A stretch of 64,000 bases of DNA from G963676655 sp963676655. Its GTDB lineage: Bacteria; Verrucomicrobiota; Lentisphaeria; Victivallales; Victivallaceae. The position numbers were made by a program, and so were the translations under genes. The notes below the pieces were generated by a model. That model saw nothing but the letters and a program-made list of their open reading frames with translations. It did no database searches and was not told where the DNA came from. Shown one piece after another: positions 1-9,133 of this stretch (positions are counted from its first letter, which is position 1; each line of letters opens with the position of its first letter). The stretch is taken from assembly GCA_963676655.2 (NCBI GenBank), contig CAXXKX010000003.1:3224001-3288000 (forward strand). The letters are read 5' to 3'.

Positions 1-199
1 CCCAAAGTCTGCGCGCCAATGGAGGACTGCCGCAAGTCGATTCCCAGGCATGAACCCAACTCATGGTTACAGTACCGCCAAGCATCTGGTGCCGGTCAAT
101 TACTATTGTCTGTGCTCCCGCTTCAGCAGCCGCCACCGCGGCGCCGATTCCGCCGCTGCCGCACCCGACAATACACACATCACATTCTATTCTGTTCAT
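1..199 (-). CDS. FAD-dependent oxidoreductase, N-terminal part (cut by window edge)
   Basis: The reverse strand from an ATG at 199 reads MNRIECDVCIVGCGSGGIG, a Rossmann dinucleotide-binding start with GxGxxG at residues 11-16, followed by an acidic strand end (VIDRHQMLGGT). This matches the N terminus of FAD-dependent oxidoreductases of the FAD_oxidored/GlpO type, which oxidise a sugar or hydroxy compound or reduce a double bond. Only 66 residues are in the window, so substrate and length are unknown. An AAAGGA ribosome site lies upstream of the ATG. The gene begins 13 bases after the stop of the previous leftward gene, so it is probably the eighth gene of the operon that starts at 8798. Confidence 0.75.
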   Translation of the reverse strand, partial: MNRIECDVCIVGCGSGGIGAAVAAAEAGAQTIVIDRHQMLGGTVTMSWVHAWESTCGSPPLARRLW

Positions 200-212
200 A
201 AATTTAATCCTT

Positions 213-2072
213 TCAATTCAAAGTTTTATCAAGTATAAAATTATGCGGTGGAACAAGCAGTCCGCCCGCCGTATGCTTCGATCCCTCGCCGTAGTTGCAA
301 TACACGCTTAAGCCGTTGCCGTACCGCGTTTCCGTCAACAGCGGAGCCTGCACGATGAAATCCTCCATTACGGCCGAATGGACTGGCGCCAGCCGGGTAG
401 CGTCAGCGGTAATGCGCTTAAGTTTTTTCGCTTCCAAATCTATTTCCCCGCACTCCGGCCCGGTGGTGGGATTATGATAATAATAAACAAGCGGCAGGCC
501 GCCGTATGAAATATTACGCAGATAAGCCTCGGATCCGGGCAAAGCGTTAATGGCGATAAAATGGGAATTATAAATCAGAAAACCATGGTAAATCATCTGG
601 AACAACGGAAAAACTTCATCGGCGAAAGGCGCATCAAAACAAGTCCCGGAGCTGACCCAGAGGCTGCGGACCAGTTCCGGCAAAGCCCAGTCCCGTACTC
701 CTTCTGAATTGCAGCCGCCGAAATAGCGCCCGGCTTCGGCCATGATCTTTTTGCGCCAGACTGCGCACTCGCGCCGGGAAACCGGATGTTCAGGATGATG
801 ACATTTTTCTAATTGCGCCACCCCGATTATGTCAGTATAATGGATACCGTTAAAACCGAGTTCGGCTTCCGCCGCCAGAGATTTACAGGCGTATTTTTCA
901 TAAGCGCAACGCGGACAGAGCTGATAAGCCGCGCCACCCGGATAATGGCCGCCAATCTTCGTCTTCCCGTCATGATCCCATTGCAGATAGTCGACATTGA
1001 AATTGTTTGCCAGCTCAAAGGAGTAAAAATGATTATCCGTTCCCGAGGCGGCATAACCGAGTTCGCCAAAGCGTTCCAGAACAGAGCGCAAAGTTGTTTC
1101 TCCGCCCAATGCCGCCTCTACCGGTAATAATTGCGGAAAAGCGCCACAGTGGCCGCGATGATTCCAGCCCACAAAGACGAATTCCAGCGGCCCGACCTGC
1201 TGCCGGGCGCAAGCCTCGGCCAGTTCGGCTACTTTATTGAAATCCGCATAAACATGCAGCGGCGGTTCGTTTTCGGGAGTTTGATGCAATACCGTTGCCG
1301 GCCTGGGTTTGGAAGCCAGCCGGAACCAGACCGCAACAGCACCAGCGGAATATCGTAATGCCGGATTATCCTTAAAACGTTCCGACAATAACGGCAGTTT
1401 CCGGCAACGGCGATTATATTTGCGGTACCAGCGCGCAATACCGGCGTAATTAGCTTCGGAACCATGCAGGCGCCGCAAACGAATGCTCAGGTCTTCATTC
1501 AGAATGTTTTCATCGGGATAATCCCGTAACGCAAACACCCAGTCGAGCGAATAAGTTTTTTCCCGTCCCTGGCAGGTACACAGCTTGAAAGAACAATCGG
1601 CAAGGCCGCCTTCGACCGTGGCGGCAACCGCATCTTCATTCGTGACCAAACCGCATAACGGCATATTGCAAAGAGAGGGAAACGGATAAAATATTGGAAT
1701 GTCATATTCGGCGGCAGCCTTATTACGGGCGTGGCAAAGGATGCCGTCATGGATTGGCAGCGCCAGCGTTCCTTGCCCTTCGCCGACGGCAAGCAGGCCC
1801 GGAAAAGGCCGCAGGCTTTTAAATCGCAGATTGCCGTCTTCCCGAATGCTGTCCCGGGGAATCGTCAGAATCATATCCCCTGCATCAAAAGAAATTTCGA
1901 CGGCGAACGCCAACCCGGGAGCTGTATATTCGATCCGGCGGGCGGCGGATTCTCCGGCGTTGGCTTTGACCCCGGAATCCGCAGAAAGAACCACGGGCCG
2001 CTCAGCGCCGTTTTCATCCCGACAGACCGCTTCCGCAAATTTGAGCAGTATTTCATTTTCTCGTTTCATCAT
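213..2072 (-). CDS. Putative glycoside-hydrolase-like TIM-barrel protein (DUF5696-like)
   Basis: A 619-residue protein with no signal peptide. The N-terminal ~230 residues look like a beta-sandwich. The centre has TIM-barrel features: a strand with FVFVGWNHRGH, then YLQWDHDG, then a strand ending GIHYTDIIG, with a CPRCAYEK segment between. This layout resembles proteins annotated as DUF5696 or as distant members of the GH13/GH36/GH101 barrels. I cannot assign catalytic residues. The last ~80 residues look like a small C-terminal sandwich. Two adjacent ATGs (2072 and 2069) are possible starts. Spacing of 13 bases on both sides places it inside the GH36/GH5/dehydrogenase operon, so a role in galactoside or related glycan breakdown inside the cell is a reasonable inference. 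Confidence 0.6.
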   Translation of the reverse strand: MMKRENEILLKFAEAVCRDENGAERPVVLSADSGVKANAGESAARRIEYTAPGLAFAVEISFDAGDMILTIPRDSIREDGNLRFKSLRPFPGLLAVGEGQGTLALPIHDGILCHARNKAAAEYDIPIFYPFPSLCNMPLCGLVTNEDAVAATVEGGLADCSFKLCTCQGREKTYSLDWVFALRDYPDENILNEDLSIRLRRLHGSEANYAGIARWYRKYNRRCRKLPLLSERFKDNPALRYSAGAVAVWFRLASKPRPATVLHQTPENEPPLHVYADFNKVAELAEACARQQVGPLEFVFVGWNHRGHCGAFPQLLPVEAALGGETTLRSVLERFGELGYAASGTDNHFYSFELANNFNVDYLQWDHDGKTKIGGHYPGGAAYQLCPRCAYEKYACKSLAAEAELGFNGIHYTDIIGVAQLEKCHHPEHPVSRRECAVWRKKIMAEAGRYFGGCNSEGVRDWALPELVRSLWVSSGTCFDAPFADEVFPLFQMIYHGFLIYNSHFIAINALPGSEAYLRNISYGGLPLVYYYHNPTTGPECGEIDLEAKKLKRITADATRLAPVHSAVMEDFIVQAPLLTETRYGNGLSVYCNYGEGSKHTAGGLLVPPHNFILDKTLN

Positions 2073-2085
2073 GTCCCATTATCCG

Positions 2086-2973
2086 TTATATTATTCCTCC
2101 CAGCAGCAGCAAGCCAATAATTATTACCGCCAGCCCTGCGAAATCCAGTCGTGAGAAATGTTCTTTCTTTACCAAATGCGAATAGATCGTGAACGCCACG
2201 ATACAGGTGCCGGAGCCCAACGGCCAGAAAATCCTGCTGATTTTGTATTCAGACAGAATATCCAGCGCCGCATAGATGCCGATCAACGCGGCAAAATACA
2301 CCAGCGAATAAACCAAGCCTATTTTGACCGCACCTGCTTCCGGGCTCCGTCTCCTGATAACAAGAATGACGCCAAATTGCTGCAAGCCGCAAAACAATGC
2401 CGACAACGGAGTCCGCAGATGCGCCAGTTCATTCAAGCCCTCGCAATGCGATGGTACGCTCATGGCGGTTTGAGCCAACCCATAACCGAGAAAGTTAGCA
2501 ATCGCTAAACCAAGCCATTTCAGGTTGGTTTTCCCGGTTCCGCCATTCTTTCTTGCCGCCGCCAGGAGCCCGATTCCGCATAGAAGCATCAGCAAACCGC
2601 CGATCCCGCCGGCGGTTATTGGTTCTTTCCAGAACAGCAGCGCCGCAATAAACGGGATGGACAATGCCGACATGGCCACCGCCCAGCTCGCCGCCCGGTG
2701 ATAATATTTCATATTGTGATACAGCAGCAAATGCCCGATATTATTGAACATACTGCCGAGAAACATCCAGAACGCCAATATCCAGAAACCGTTGTGCGAT
2801 ATCAACGGGCCGTCCCACTTTATCAAGGAACACGACCACAGAAATGCGAACATGCTGCCCCAGAAATAATAGCTGTAGACGTCTATCTTTTTTTCTGCCG
2901 TGTGCCCAAGTATCGCTCCCAAAGTGGCGAACATCAGCCCGCATAGCAGATTCAGTATAATTCCATTCAGCAT
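2086..2973 (-). CDS. DMT-superfamily (EamA/RhaT-like) sugar or metabolite transporter
   Basis: A 295-residue polytopic membrane protein with about ten hydrophobic segments, the usual size and layout of two repeated five-helix halves in the drug/metabolite transporter superfamily. The first segment is LNLLCGLMFATLGAIL and the last is the LAVIIIGLLLLGGII tail. Members include RhaT-type sugar transporters and EamA exporters. It sits between an SDR gene and a TIM-barrel protein in an operon with GH36 and GH5-like enzymes, so uptake of a mono- or oligosaccharide is inferred. The substrate is not visible in the sequence. Ribosome site GGAA lies about 8 bases before the ATG. Confidence 0.75.
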   Translation of the reverse strand: MLNGIILNLLCGLMFATLGAILGHTAEKKIDVYSYYFWGSMFAFLWSCSLIKWDGPLISHNGFWILAFWMFLGSMFNNIGHLLLYHNMKYYHRAASWAVAMSALSIPFIAALLFWKEPITAGGIGGLLMLLCGIGLLAAARKNGGTGKTNLKWLGLAIANFLGYGLAQTAMSVPSHCEGLNELAHLRTPLSALFCGLQQFGVILVIRRRSPEAGAVKIGLVYSLVYFAALIGIYAALDILSEYKISRIFWPLGSGTCIVAFTIYSHLVKKEHFSRLDFAGLAVIIIGLLLLGGII

Positions 2974-3036
2974 TTCATGTGTTCCGCGCTACAGCCGATT
3001 TCAGCGGACATTTCAGCATCTTCAATCTTGGCATAA

Positions 3037-3756
3037 TCAGAACGGGATAATTTCCTGGATCAGCGGCTGAACTTTAATTTCCGAAAATTCAATATTATTA
3101 TGGAAGCTGCACAGAAATACCATAAGGTCGCCCATTTGTTCCGGACTCATTATTTTTTCTGCCCTCTCCGAATCAAACGGTGAACGATTTGAAGCTTCAA
3201 GGAATTCAGTATTCCCCCATGCCGGGGTAACAAGCGTCACTCTTACATTATCAGGGCGCAGTTCCGTGTACAATGTGCGTGTAAGCATCTCCAGTCCGGC
3301 CTTGGCCGCGCTATAAGGAGTGTAGCCGGGCCAGCCGTAGTCTGCGCAAAGACTGGAAACATTGATGATCAGGCCGGACTTCTGTGCGGACATTACTTTT
3401 GCGGCGCGCTTGCAGCCAAGCGTGGCGCCAAGCAAGTTGGTGTTGAGAGACGCGACAATCTGTTCATCGGCTTGTTCCGCCAGCGGGATTACTTTTATCG
3501 CCGCACCGGCGTTATTGATCAAAACATCAAGTTGGTTTCCAACCGCCTCGAATACTTTATCCCAGTCGGCTCCTTTGGTGATGTCGGCAACCACATATTT
3601 TACGCCAAGTTCATCTGCGGCTTTCTTCAATACTTCTTCGCGACGTCCGGTAATTGTGACCTCAGCTCCAGCCTTAGCCAGCATTTTAGCGGTGCCATAG
3701 CCATAGCCGGTGCCTCCGCCGGTAATAACGATTTTTTTGCCTTTACAAGTAGTCAT
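3037..3756 (-). CDS. Short-chain dehydrogenase/reductase (SDR)
   Basis: A 239-residue classical SDR. The cofactor motif TGGGTGYGYG is at residues 12-21, NNAG at 81-84, the active-site serine lies in INVSS (about 134), and the YxxxK pair is Y148/K152. It should oxidise or reduce a secondary alcohol, here probably a sugar or sugar acid, with NAD(P). I moved the start from 3786 to 3756 because a strong AAAGGAGG lies just before this ATG and the ten residues upstream look like untranslated leader. It is the fifth gene of the leftward operon, between a GH5-like hydrolase and the DMT transporter. Confidence 0.85.
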   Translation of the reverse strand: MTTCKGKKIVITGGGTGYGYGTAKMLAKAGAEVTITGRREEVLKKAADELGVKYVVADITKGADWDKVFEAVGNQLDVLINNAGAAIKVIPLAEQADEQIVASLNTNLLGATLGCKRAAKVMSAQKSGLIINVSSLCADYGWPGYTPYSAAKAGLEMLTRTLYTELRPDNVRVTLVTPAWGNTEFLEASNRSPFDSERAEKIMSPEQMGDLMVFLCSFHNNIEFSEIKVQPLIQEIIPF

Positions 3757-3833
3757 TTTCGACCTCCTTTTGGTTTGGGTTAACAACTTTTGTTATTTGG
3801 AAATTTTAGTTTTTACGTTCTCCTTCTCATTTG

Positions 3834-4805
3834 TCAACAGAAATCGTTGTAAATGCCATGATACGGGCGTAACGTGCCATCGGCTTCGATAAAATGCAAT
3901 GATTTCCTTCCGCCCGGAAACAGATACGGATCGCGATGCAGATCAGCTACTTTTGAGTGATGCAGCGCATGCGGCAGGATTCCCCAGCCGCGAGCGACAA
4001 ATTCCTTCATTTCGAACGCTAATATCTCAGCGCGCTCCTTATCCGCATTCTCATCAGAATTGGCGAACCCGGCGCATTCAGTAACGATTACCGGTTTACC
4101 GAGGCGCTTGAGATAAATTTCGGTAGCATCCAGCAGTTCGAGAAATTCTTCCCGGTCCTTTCCGAAAAAACATGAATACGCGTGCAGGCTGATCACATCC
4201 AGAAACGGCTCCAAAAGTTCAGTATCCCAGCACCCGCCTTCTTGCTTATTGAACATTCCCCAGGTGCCGCAGGTAACCGGAATCTTCGGGAACTTGTCAT
4301 GCAGATGGTCGGCAACAGCTTTCAGAAAATCTCTGGTGAAAAGTTGTTCATCCTTGTGCCCCATACTGCAAAAAGGTTCGTTGGCCAGGTCTACCGCCAG
4401 AATATCTTCGGGAGCAAAAGCGGCTGTAGCTTCCTCGGCAAAAGTCTTTTCATAAGCCCATTCTTTGCGCCTTTTGCCGCAATGGAGTGAGTCAAGCGTA
4501 AAACCGCCCCATGCCGGGATTGAATGCCAGCCACAGAACAACACGGGAATCACCTTGAGCTTGCGTTCCCGCAGAATCTTCGCCGCCTGGCGGATCGCGT
4601 CAATGCACTTTGCCGGATCATTGACATAGGCGTCAAACGACAGCCAGACACGCAACGTGTTGATTTTCGGAAAATGCCTCAGGCCCCGGTCGATTTCAAG
4701 CGCGTAAAGTTCCGGTTTGAAATCATTCCAGACCAGCAGTCCGTGACTACCCCAGCTCGGCTGGTAGTTAAATCCACGCACCCATTTTAGTTCATCAGTT
4801 GCCAT
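3834..4805 (-). CDS. GH5-like (cellulase/mannanase superfamily) glycoside hydrolase, cytoplasmic
   Basis: A 323-residue single-domain clan GH-A TIM barrel without a signal peptide. It opens with RGFNYQPSWG. The acid/base is E143 in DLANEPF, the substrate histidine is H208 in SLHAY, and the nucleophile is E243 in VIVTECAG. These are the retaining beta-glycosidase signatures of GH5 and close relatives. The lack of a leader suggests it acts on imported oligosaccharides, perhaps as a beta-mannosidase or beta-glucosidase. The gene follows GH36 alpha-galactosidase by 12 bases, a pairing that fits galactomannan breakdown, but the subfamily cannot be fixed from motifs alone. Confidence 0.75.
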   Translation of the reverse strand: MATDELKWVRGFNYQPSWGSHGLLVWNDFKPELYALEIDRGLRHFPKINTLRVWLSFDAYVNDPAKCIDAIRQAAKILRERKLKVIPVLFCGWHSIPAWGGFTLDSLHCGKRRKEWAYEKTFAEEATAAFAPEDILAVDLANEPFCSMGHKDEQLFTRDFLKAVADHLHDKFPKIPVTCGTWGMFNKQEGGCWDTELLEPFLDVISLHAYSCFFGKDREEFLELLDATEIYLKRLGKPVIVTECAGFANSDENADKERAEILAFEMKEFVARGWGILPHALHHSKVADLHRDPYLFPGGRKSLHFIEADGTLRPYHGIYNDFC

Positions 4806-4817
4806 AATGTTTTTTCT

Positions 4818-6872
4818 TTATATTTTCTTATAGTGATATAATGCCGAATCCGGTCGCTTATGCATTTCGACTTTTATGCCAGTCTCCATAAGCTGTGTGC
4901 CCTTGACCTTAGTCGTTTTGCCGATGTTATAATCTTTGAATGCGTATTCTGTATCGGGCTCCAGGGCTTCCAATTTGAATATTGCCTTTTCGTATGGCGA
5001 ATCTTTTCGCATGAAAACCTGTACCATGCCTTCATCTGATTCCGGCAGATGGAACTGCCAGCCGATCCATTCCCGTTCATCCCGCGAATAAGGCGTCAGC
5101 GGATAGAAATCCCCATACATACAATGAGCAGTTTCCCGCCATTCCTGCATCCAGGCGATTAGTTTTTTGAAGTCAAAATCTTCGGCAAAGACATCTTCAC
5201 AACCGTTATATGATAGCAACAGAGAACTGCGGTGATAGGTAATATCGCTCTGATCGCCTGGATGGTTAAAAGAGCCGAAAAAAGGCAACCACTGGAACAG
5301 CGTGTGATGCATGCCTTGCTTGGTTGCCAAGTCAGTGGAAGAATTGGTCTTGCTTCTGCTCACCTCCCAGTTATAGTCGGTTTTGTGCAACGGCAATCCG
5401 CGACGCACGGTTTCCAAATCATTGCGACGGCCGCCAGAGGCGCAACTGTCGATGATAATGCCAGGATTAGCAGCAAGAATATCGTCCCACATTTGCAGAT
5501 ATCCGATACAATGGTGATTCTCGTGAATTCCCTGCCGGTCATCAGACTCGTCGGCCTGCCAATATTGAAGCGGCCGGGTATTATGATCCTGACGGTATAA
5601 ATCTATGCCCTCGCTTTTGATCAGCGAGTTAATGCGGTCCGTGATCCATTTTCGCGCTTCGCCATTGCCTAAATCCAGCAGGGAATTGTCCGGATCCGCC
5701 TCTATGTTTTTTTTCAGCAGCCATTCAGAATGTTCGTTGTATAATTCCGTTCCTGTATAGACTCGCTCAGGTTCGAACCACAACATGGTTTTGATCCCTT
5801 TTTTGTGCACATAGTCGCTGATGGCGCGGATGCCATTCGGAAATCGCTTGTAGTCAGGCTTCCAGGTGCCCGTGGTCGACCACGCTTTGGTTCCGTGCAT
5901 GTCATACCAGCCGGCATCTACCCACAGATAATCGAAATCAATACCGTTATCCAGCAACTTGTCGATGTATTGCTTCATTTTTTCCTCATCAGCATTGACC
6001 ATCTCATAAAATATGCGGCCACTGTAATGGGCATAAAACGGCTTGATTACTTCACCGTTTACCCGGGGAATATTGAACTCTATAAACCATCGCCGCCAGA
6101 GGTTCTGGGCTCGCACCCCATCATTTCCGTCATAGGGCATGAGTACAATCATAGGTGTACGGATTTTTTCGCCCGACAGTAGTATCGCATGAATCGTTTG
6201 TTGTCCAGCTGTCGCATGCAAGCCATCTTTTTTCAGTTTACCAACTCCTGTTGCATGGAATGAAGATTCCCACTGCCCTGGCCAACTGACGACAAAGATT
6301 ATACCGTCATTTTTCCTTTGTGCCCGGTAATAAGGGAACCCCTGCGGACCATTACAAGAATCACCGCCCTCAGGGTGAAATATCAATGGCTTTTCAATAA
6401 AATCCGAGTCGATAAAAATGTGTTCCAACGGTTCATAGCCGTCCGGGGAACAATAATCACCTTTGAAGTGAAAAAATTTAACGGGGGTATGATGTGTTTT
6501 TTCAGGATCGGAATCGGGTTCCAGAATGTCAGCGTCAACGGCCTTGACGTCGCTGAGGATTGGGGTATCGGCATTGCTCGTATTCTCGAACCACAGCGTC
6601 CACTCCACGGCGGGATATTTGTGATTCTGTACGGCAAGGCAAGTAACCTCCAAGCCCGTTTTCGGGTCAGTCATGGTGGAGCTATGCTCGGTGCGATGTT
6701 CGTCAAGTTTGTGTGACGCCTTTTTAAAGCTCCATCCTTCCGGACAGCTTGCAATATGCTCTCCGCCGTAAATAAAAGAATATGGAAGATTGTCAGGATT
6801 GAACAGTTTTTTATCGATCCATTTTTCGACTCGATTTAACTCATCTAAAGATACTAACATAGTCTGTGTCAT
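4818..6872 (-). CDS. GH36-type alpha-galactosidase, cytoplasmic
   Basis: A 684-residue protein with the GH36 plan: an N-terminal beta-sandwich to about residue 280, a TIM barrel at about 280-610 and a C-terminal sandwich. Visible motifs are DYLWVDAGWYD (about 314-324), the ELxLYRQDHN-type nucleophile loop with D429, and DSCASGGRRND with the acid/base aspartate near D485. These fit a retaining alpha-galactosidase that removes terminal alpha-galactose from raffinose-type sugars or galactomannan fragments. There is no signal peptide, so it acts inside the cell. It is third in the operon, behind the dehydrogenase and the sugar isomerase/epimerase, and it sits directly before the GH5-like gene. 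Confidence 0.88.
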   Translation of the reverse strand: MTQTMLVSLDELNRVEKWIDKKLFNPDNLPYSFIYGGEHIASCPEGWSFKKASHKLDEHRTEHSSTMTDPKTGLEVTCLAVQNHKYPAVEWTLWFENTSNADTPILSDVKAVDADILEPDSDPEKTHHTPVKFFHFKGDYCSPDGYEPLEHIFIDSDFIEKPLIFHPEGGDSCNGPQGFPYYRAQRKNDGIIFVVSWPGQWESSFHATGVGKLKKDGLHATAGQQTIHAILLSGEKIRTPMIVLMPYDGNDGVRAQNLWRRWFIEFNIPRVNGEVIKPFYAHYSGRIFYEMVNADEEKMKQYIDKLLDNGIDFDYLWVDAGWYDMHGTKAWSTTGTWKPDYKRFPNGIRAISDYVHKKGIKTMLWFEPERVYTGTELYNEHSEWLLKKNIEADPDNSLLDLGNGEARKWITDRINSLIKSEGIDLYRQDHNTRPLQYWQADESDDRQGIHENHHCIGYLQMWDDILAANPGIIIDSCASGGRRNDLETVRRGLPLHKTDYNWEVSRSKTNSSTDLATKQGMHHTLFQWLPFFGSFNHPGDQSDITYHRSSLLLSYNGCEDVFAEDFDFKKLIAWMQEWRETAHCMYGDFYPLTPYSRDEREWIGWQFHLPESDEGMVQVFMRKDSPYEKAIFKLEALEPDTEYAFKDYNIGKTTKVKGTQLMETGIKVEMHKRPDSALYHYKKI

Positions 6873-6963
6873 GGCATTAACTCTATTTATATTTAGCTTG
6901 TTAAAGCTGTTTCATCCAGAAAAAACCGTTTCTTTCTGGACCGTTTGTTCTTAATTTCAGAAT

Positions 6964-7716
6964 TCAAGCTAAAGATTCACATTTATTCTTGCTTATATAG
7001 TCATAACTTGCTTTAACTGCTTCAAGCATGTCGCCCTCATATTCATCAAGTTCACAGATCAACCATTCGTTGGCGCACTGTTTGAATATCGGGGAAAAAT
7101 CCATTACGCCTTGTCCGACGGGCAGCATCTTGAAATTGCCCGGCTCGCCGGAACCATCCTTGATGTGAACAAGCGGCGCTCTTTCTCCCAGTTCGGCCAG
7201 AACCGCCGCCGGGTCCTGTCCGCCGATCTTCACCCAATAAGTGTCGATCTCGAACATGACGGCCGGATCAAGATATTCCAGAAGATATTTATACGCGGGA
7301 ATTCCGTCGACCAATTCAAACTCCGCCCAGTGATTGTGGATAGCCAGTTTCAGGCCATGTTTCGCGGCTTCCGCAGCAGCGCAATTAAAGTCGTCGCAGC
7401 TTTTTTTGATGGCGTCAATCGTCGCGAAATCCGGTATCCATTTCCCGCAGACAATGTATTTGCAACCAAGTAAATTGGTGTTGTCAAAAATGAAGTTCCG
7501 ATTCGCACCGGACGGTATCGGCATATGAGCGCTGGACACTTTCAAACCGGAATCTTTCACCACTTTCAGGCATTGTTGATAACTGAGGCCGGAAGGCGCC
7601 CCGGCAAACTCGACCCCGGCATAACCGAAAGACGTAATACGGTCAATCGTCCCGGCATAATCATTGGCTAACTGCTCCCGAATCGAATAAAGCTGAACTG
7701 CTATTTGAGTAGACAT
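6964..7716 (-). CDS. Sugar phosphate isomerase/epimerase (xylose-isomerase-like TIM barrel)
   Basis: A 250-residue AP_endonuc_2/xylose-isomerase-like barrel. The start IAVQLYSIREQL is typical. Metal-ligand positions can be seen in KLAIHNHWAEF (H and E), MFEIDTYWVKIGG (E, D), LVHIKDG (H) and the late CELDEY glutamate. Relatives include IolE (inosose dehydratase), sugar 3-epimerases and 3-keto-sugar processing enzymes. The context of an MDR dehydrogenase upstream and a glycosidase downstream suggests work on an oxidised or free sugar. A GGAG ribosome site precedes the ATG. The exact substrate cannot be deduced. Confidence 0.8.
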   Translation of the reverse strand: MSTQIAVQLYSIREQLANDYAGTIDRITSFGYAGVEFAGAPSGLSYQQCLKVVKDSGLKVSSAHMPIPSGANRNFIFDNTNLLGCKYIVCGKWIPDFATIDAIKKSCDDFNCAAAEAAKHGLKLAIHNHWAEFELVDGIPAYKYLLEYLDPAVMFEIDTYWVKIGGQDPAAVLAELGERAPLVHIKDGSGEPGNFKMLPVGQGVMDFSPIFKQCANEWLICELDEYEGDMLEAVKASYDYISKNKCESLA

Positions 7717-7760
7717 TTGCTTGACTCCAATATGTTATATTTTAATTGTTTCTTTTTTAC

Positions 7761-8798
7761 TTAAACTTTTGTCCAATCGAAAATGACGCCGCTGAATTTG
7801 TCGGATTTTTCCAGCAGGCCATCATAGCCTTTTTTAGCTTCCGAGGGACTGAGCCGATGTGAGATCAGCGGCCTGACTTTCATCTGTCCTGAGGCTATCC
7901 AGTCGAAGATCATCTGCTGTTTTTCAATCATGGACAGAACCTGCGGCGCTTCCGAATTGAAAATGCTTTTTACCGGCTTCAGCGGCAGAAACCATTCCAG
8001 TGCGCCCTGAACTGTAATATTGCGGCAGTGAACGGCCATTAGGAACTTGCTGATATCCGCTTCATACGCTTTGCGGGGAGACCCCAGCAGGATTAGCTGC
8101 CCCATATTCTCGGTTACTTTAAAAGCGTCCAGAACTACCGAGGCGCTGCCGCTGGCGTCAACCACAATCTGCGGCAGACTGCCGCCGCAAATCTCCCTGA
8201 CCGCCTCCGGCGTACCTTCTTTCAGCAGATATTCAATACCGCATTTTTTTGCTACTTTGCGACGTTCTGCAACCGGATCAATGCCAATCACCCGATAACC
8301 GGAAATATTGAATGACTGCGCTGCCAGGTTGCCGACGTTACCCAGTCCGAAGACCGCAACTGTCGTATGCCATTTAGGCTGGGTCAGCAGAAGCGCTGAA
8401 GTCGCAACTCCGGCCATCCGTGATGCGGCCGCTTCTTCCTGGGTAACTCCGTCGGGAATCTTTACCATTAAACTAGAGTCTACATTCAGTAGTATATGGG
8501 AACAATGTGGAAGATTGGAAAACACCCGGTCTCCGATTTTTAGTTCAGTAACTTTATCGCCAACTTCAATAATTGTTCCAGCGTTTGCGTATCCGGCATT
8601 GTGGGGATATGCGCTCCATGAGCCCTCACGATATACGCCTTTGTCGACTGCCGTATAAATAGACAGTTCCGTTCCGGCGCTGATGTAAGAGGCGTCGGTT
8701 TTTACCAAAACCTCCCGCGCTTTCGGTGAAAGTTCTTCTTCGGCTTCCTGCAGTTCAACCTGCCGAAAGCTGGTCATGACAATTTTCTTGATTTTCAT
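7761..8798 (-). CDS. MDR-family alcohol/polyol dehydrogenase-like oxidoreductase
   Basis: A 345-residue medium-chain dehydrogenase/reductase with a GroES-like N-terminal half and a Rossmann half carrying VAVFGLGNVGN (residues 147-157). The usual zinc cysteine is absent: the position reads YISAGTEL, as in BchC-like and 'bi-domain' MDR proteins, and the structural four-cysteine zinc lobe is missing. It may therefore bind the catalytic metal differently or not at all. It is the first gene of an eight-gene leftward operon and lies directly downstream of promoter module A, so it is predicted to be the gene most directly controlled by the AraC-type regulator next door. Oxidation of a free sugar or polyol released by GH36/GH5 is inferred. 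Confidence 0.8.
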   Translation of the reverse strand: MKIKKIVMTSFRQVELQEAEEELSPKAREVLVKTDASYISAGTELSIYTAVDKGVYREGSWSAYPHNAGYANAGTIIEVGDKVTELKIGDRVFSNLPHCSHILLNVDSSLMVKIPDGVTQEEAAASRMAGVATSALLLTQPKWHTTVAVFGLGNVGNLAAQSFNISGYRVIGIDPVAERRKVAKKCGIEYLLKEGTPEAVREICGGSLPQIVVDASGSASVVLDAFKVTENMGQLILLGSPRKAYEADISKFLMAVHCRNITVQGALEWFLPLKPVKSIFNSEAPQVLSMIEKQQMIFDWIASGQMKVRPLISHRLSPSEAKKGYDGLLEKSDKFSGVIFDWTKV

Positions 8799-8885
8799 TT
8801 TAACACTTTAATCCTTTGAATTGTTATATTCCGGCACCCATCTTCGTGTATCTTTTTGTTATTGAATATAATCTTTATATACTAT

Positions 8886-8961
8886 ATAATAAGACATATC
8901 TATATAAAAAGCAATATACCGCGAGTTCAAAGATGTTAATATCTTGGTGTACTATTGTTAA
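8886..8961 (-). promoter_or_regulatory. Promoter-operator module A, upstream of the dehydrogenase operon
   Basis: On the minus strand a 29-bp operator (8961-8933) starts TTAACAATAGTACACCAA and ends TTAACAT. Its two TTAACA half-sites are 22 bp apart start to start. After 18 bp comes a -35 TTGCTT (8914-8909), a 17-bp spacer and a -10 TATTAT (8891-8886), reading toward the gene at 8798. The same arrangement with the same distances occurs in modules B, C and D. Direct repeats about two helical turns apart upstream of a -35 box are typical of AraC-family activators. The rest of the 8799-9133 gap is AT-rich, with no gene seen. Confidence 0.8.
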
Positions 8962-9133
8962 TTGCAAGAAGAAAGGTGATATTTTTCCAGTGAAGCGGAT
9001 TTTTTGCGTTATTCATAAAGAGAATTGCACAAAATATGAGATTCCACAATAGAAAATACAGAAAGAAAAAAATTAACTGAAAATCTTGTTTTACTTTTGG
9101 ATTTGTAAAACAGCAGTAAAGAAACTGCAAAGA

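Noticed and set aside
19..311. Several short rightward frames at the left edge
   Set aside because: They overlap the reverse-strand FAD oxidoreductase start and the end of the TIM-barrel gene, lack ribosome sites and show no family resemblance.
1699..2154. A 151-residue rightward frame
   Set aside because: It lies opposite the TIM-barrel and transporter genes and has arginine- and serine-rich shadow composition.
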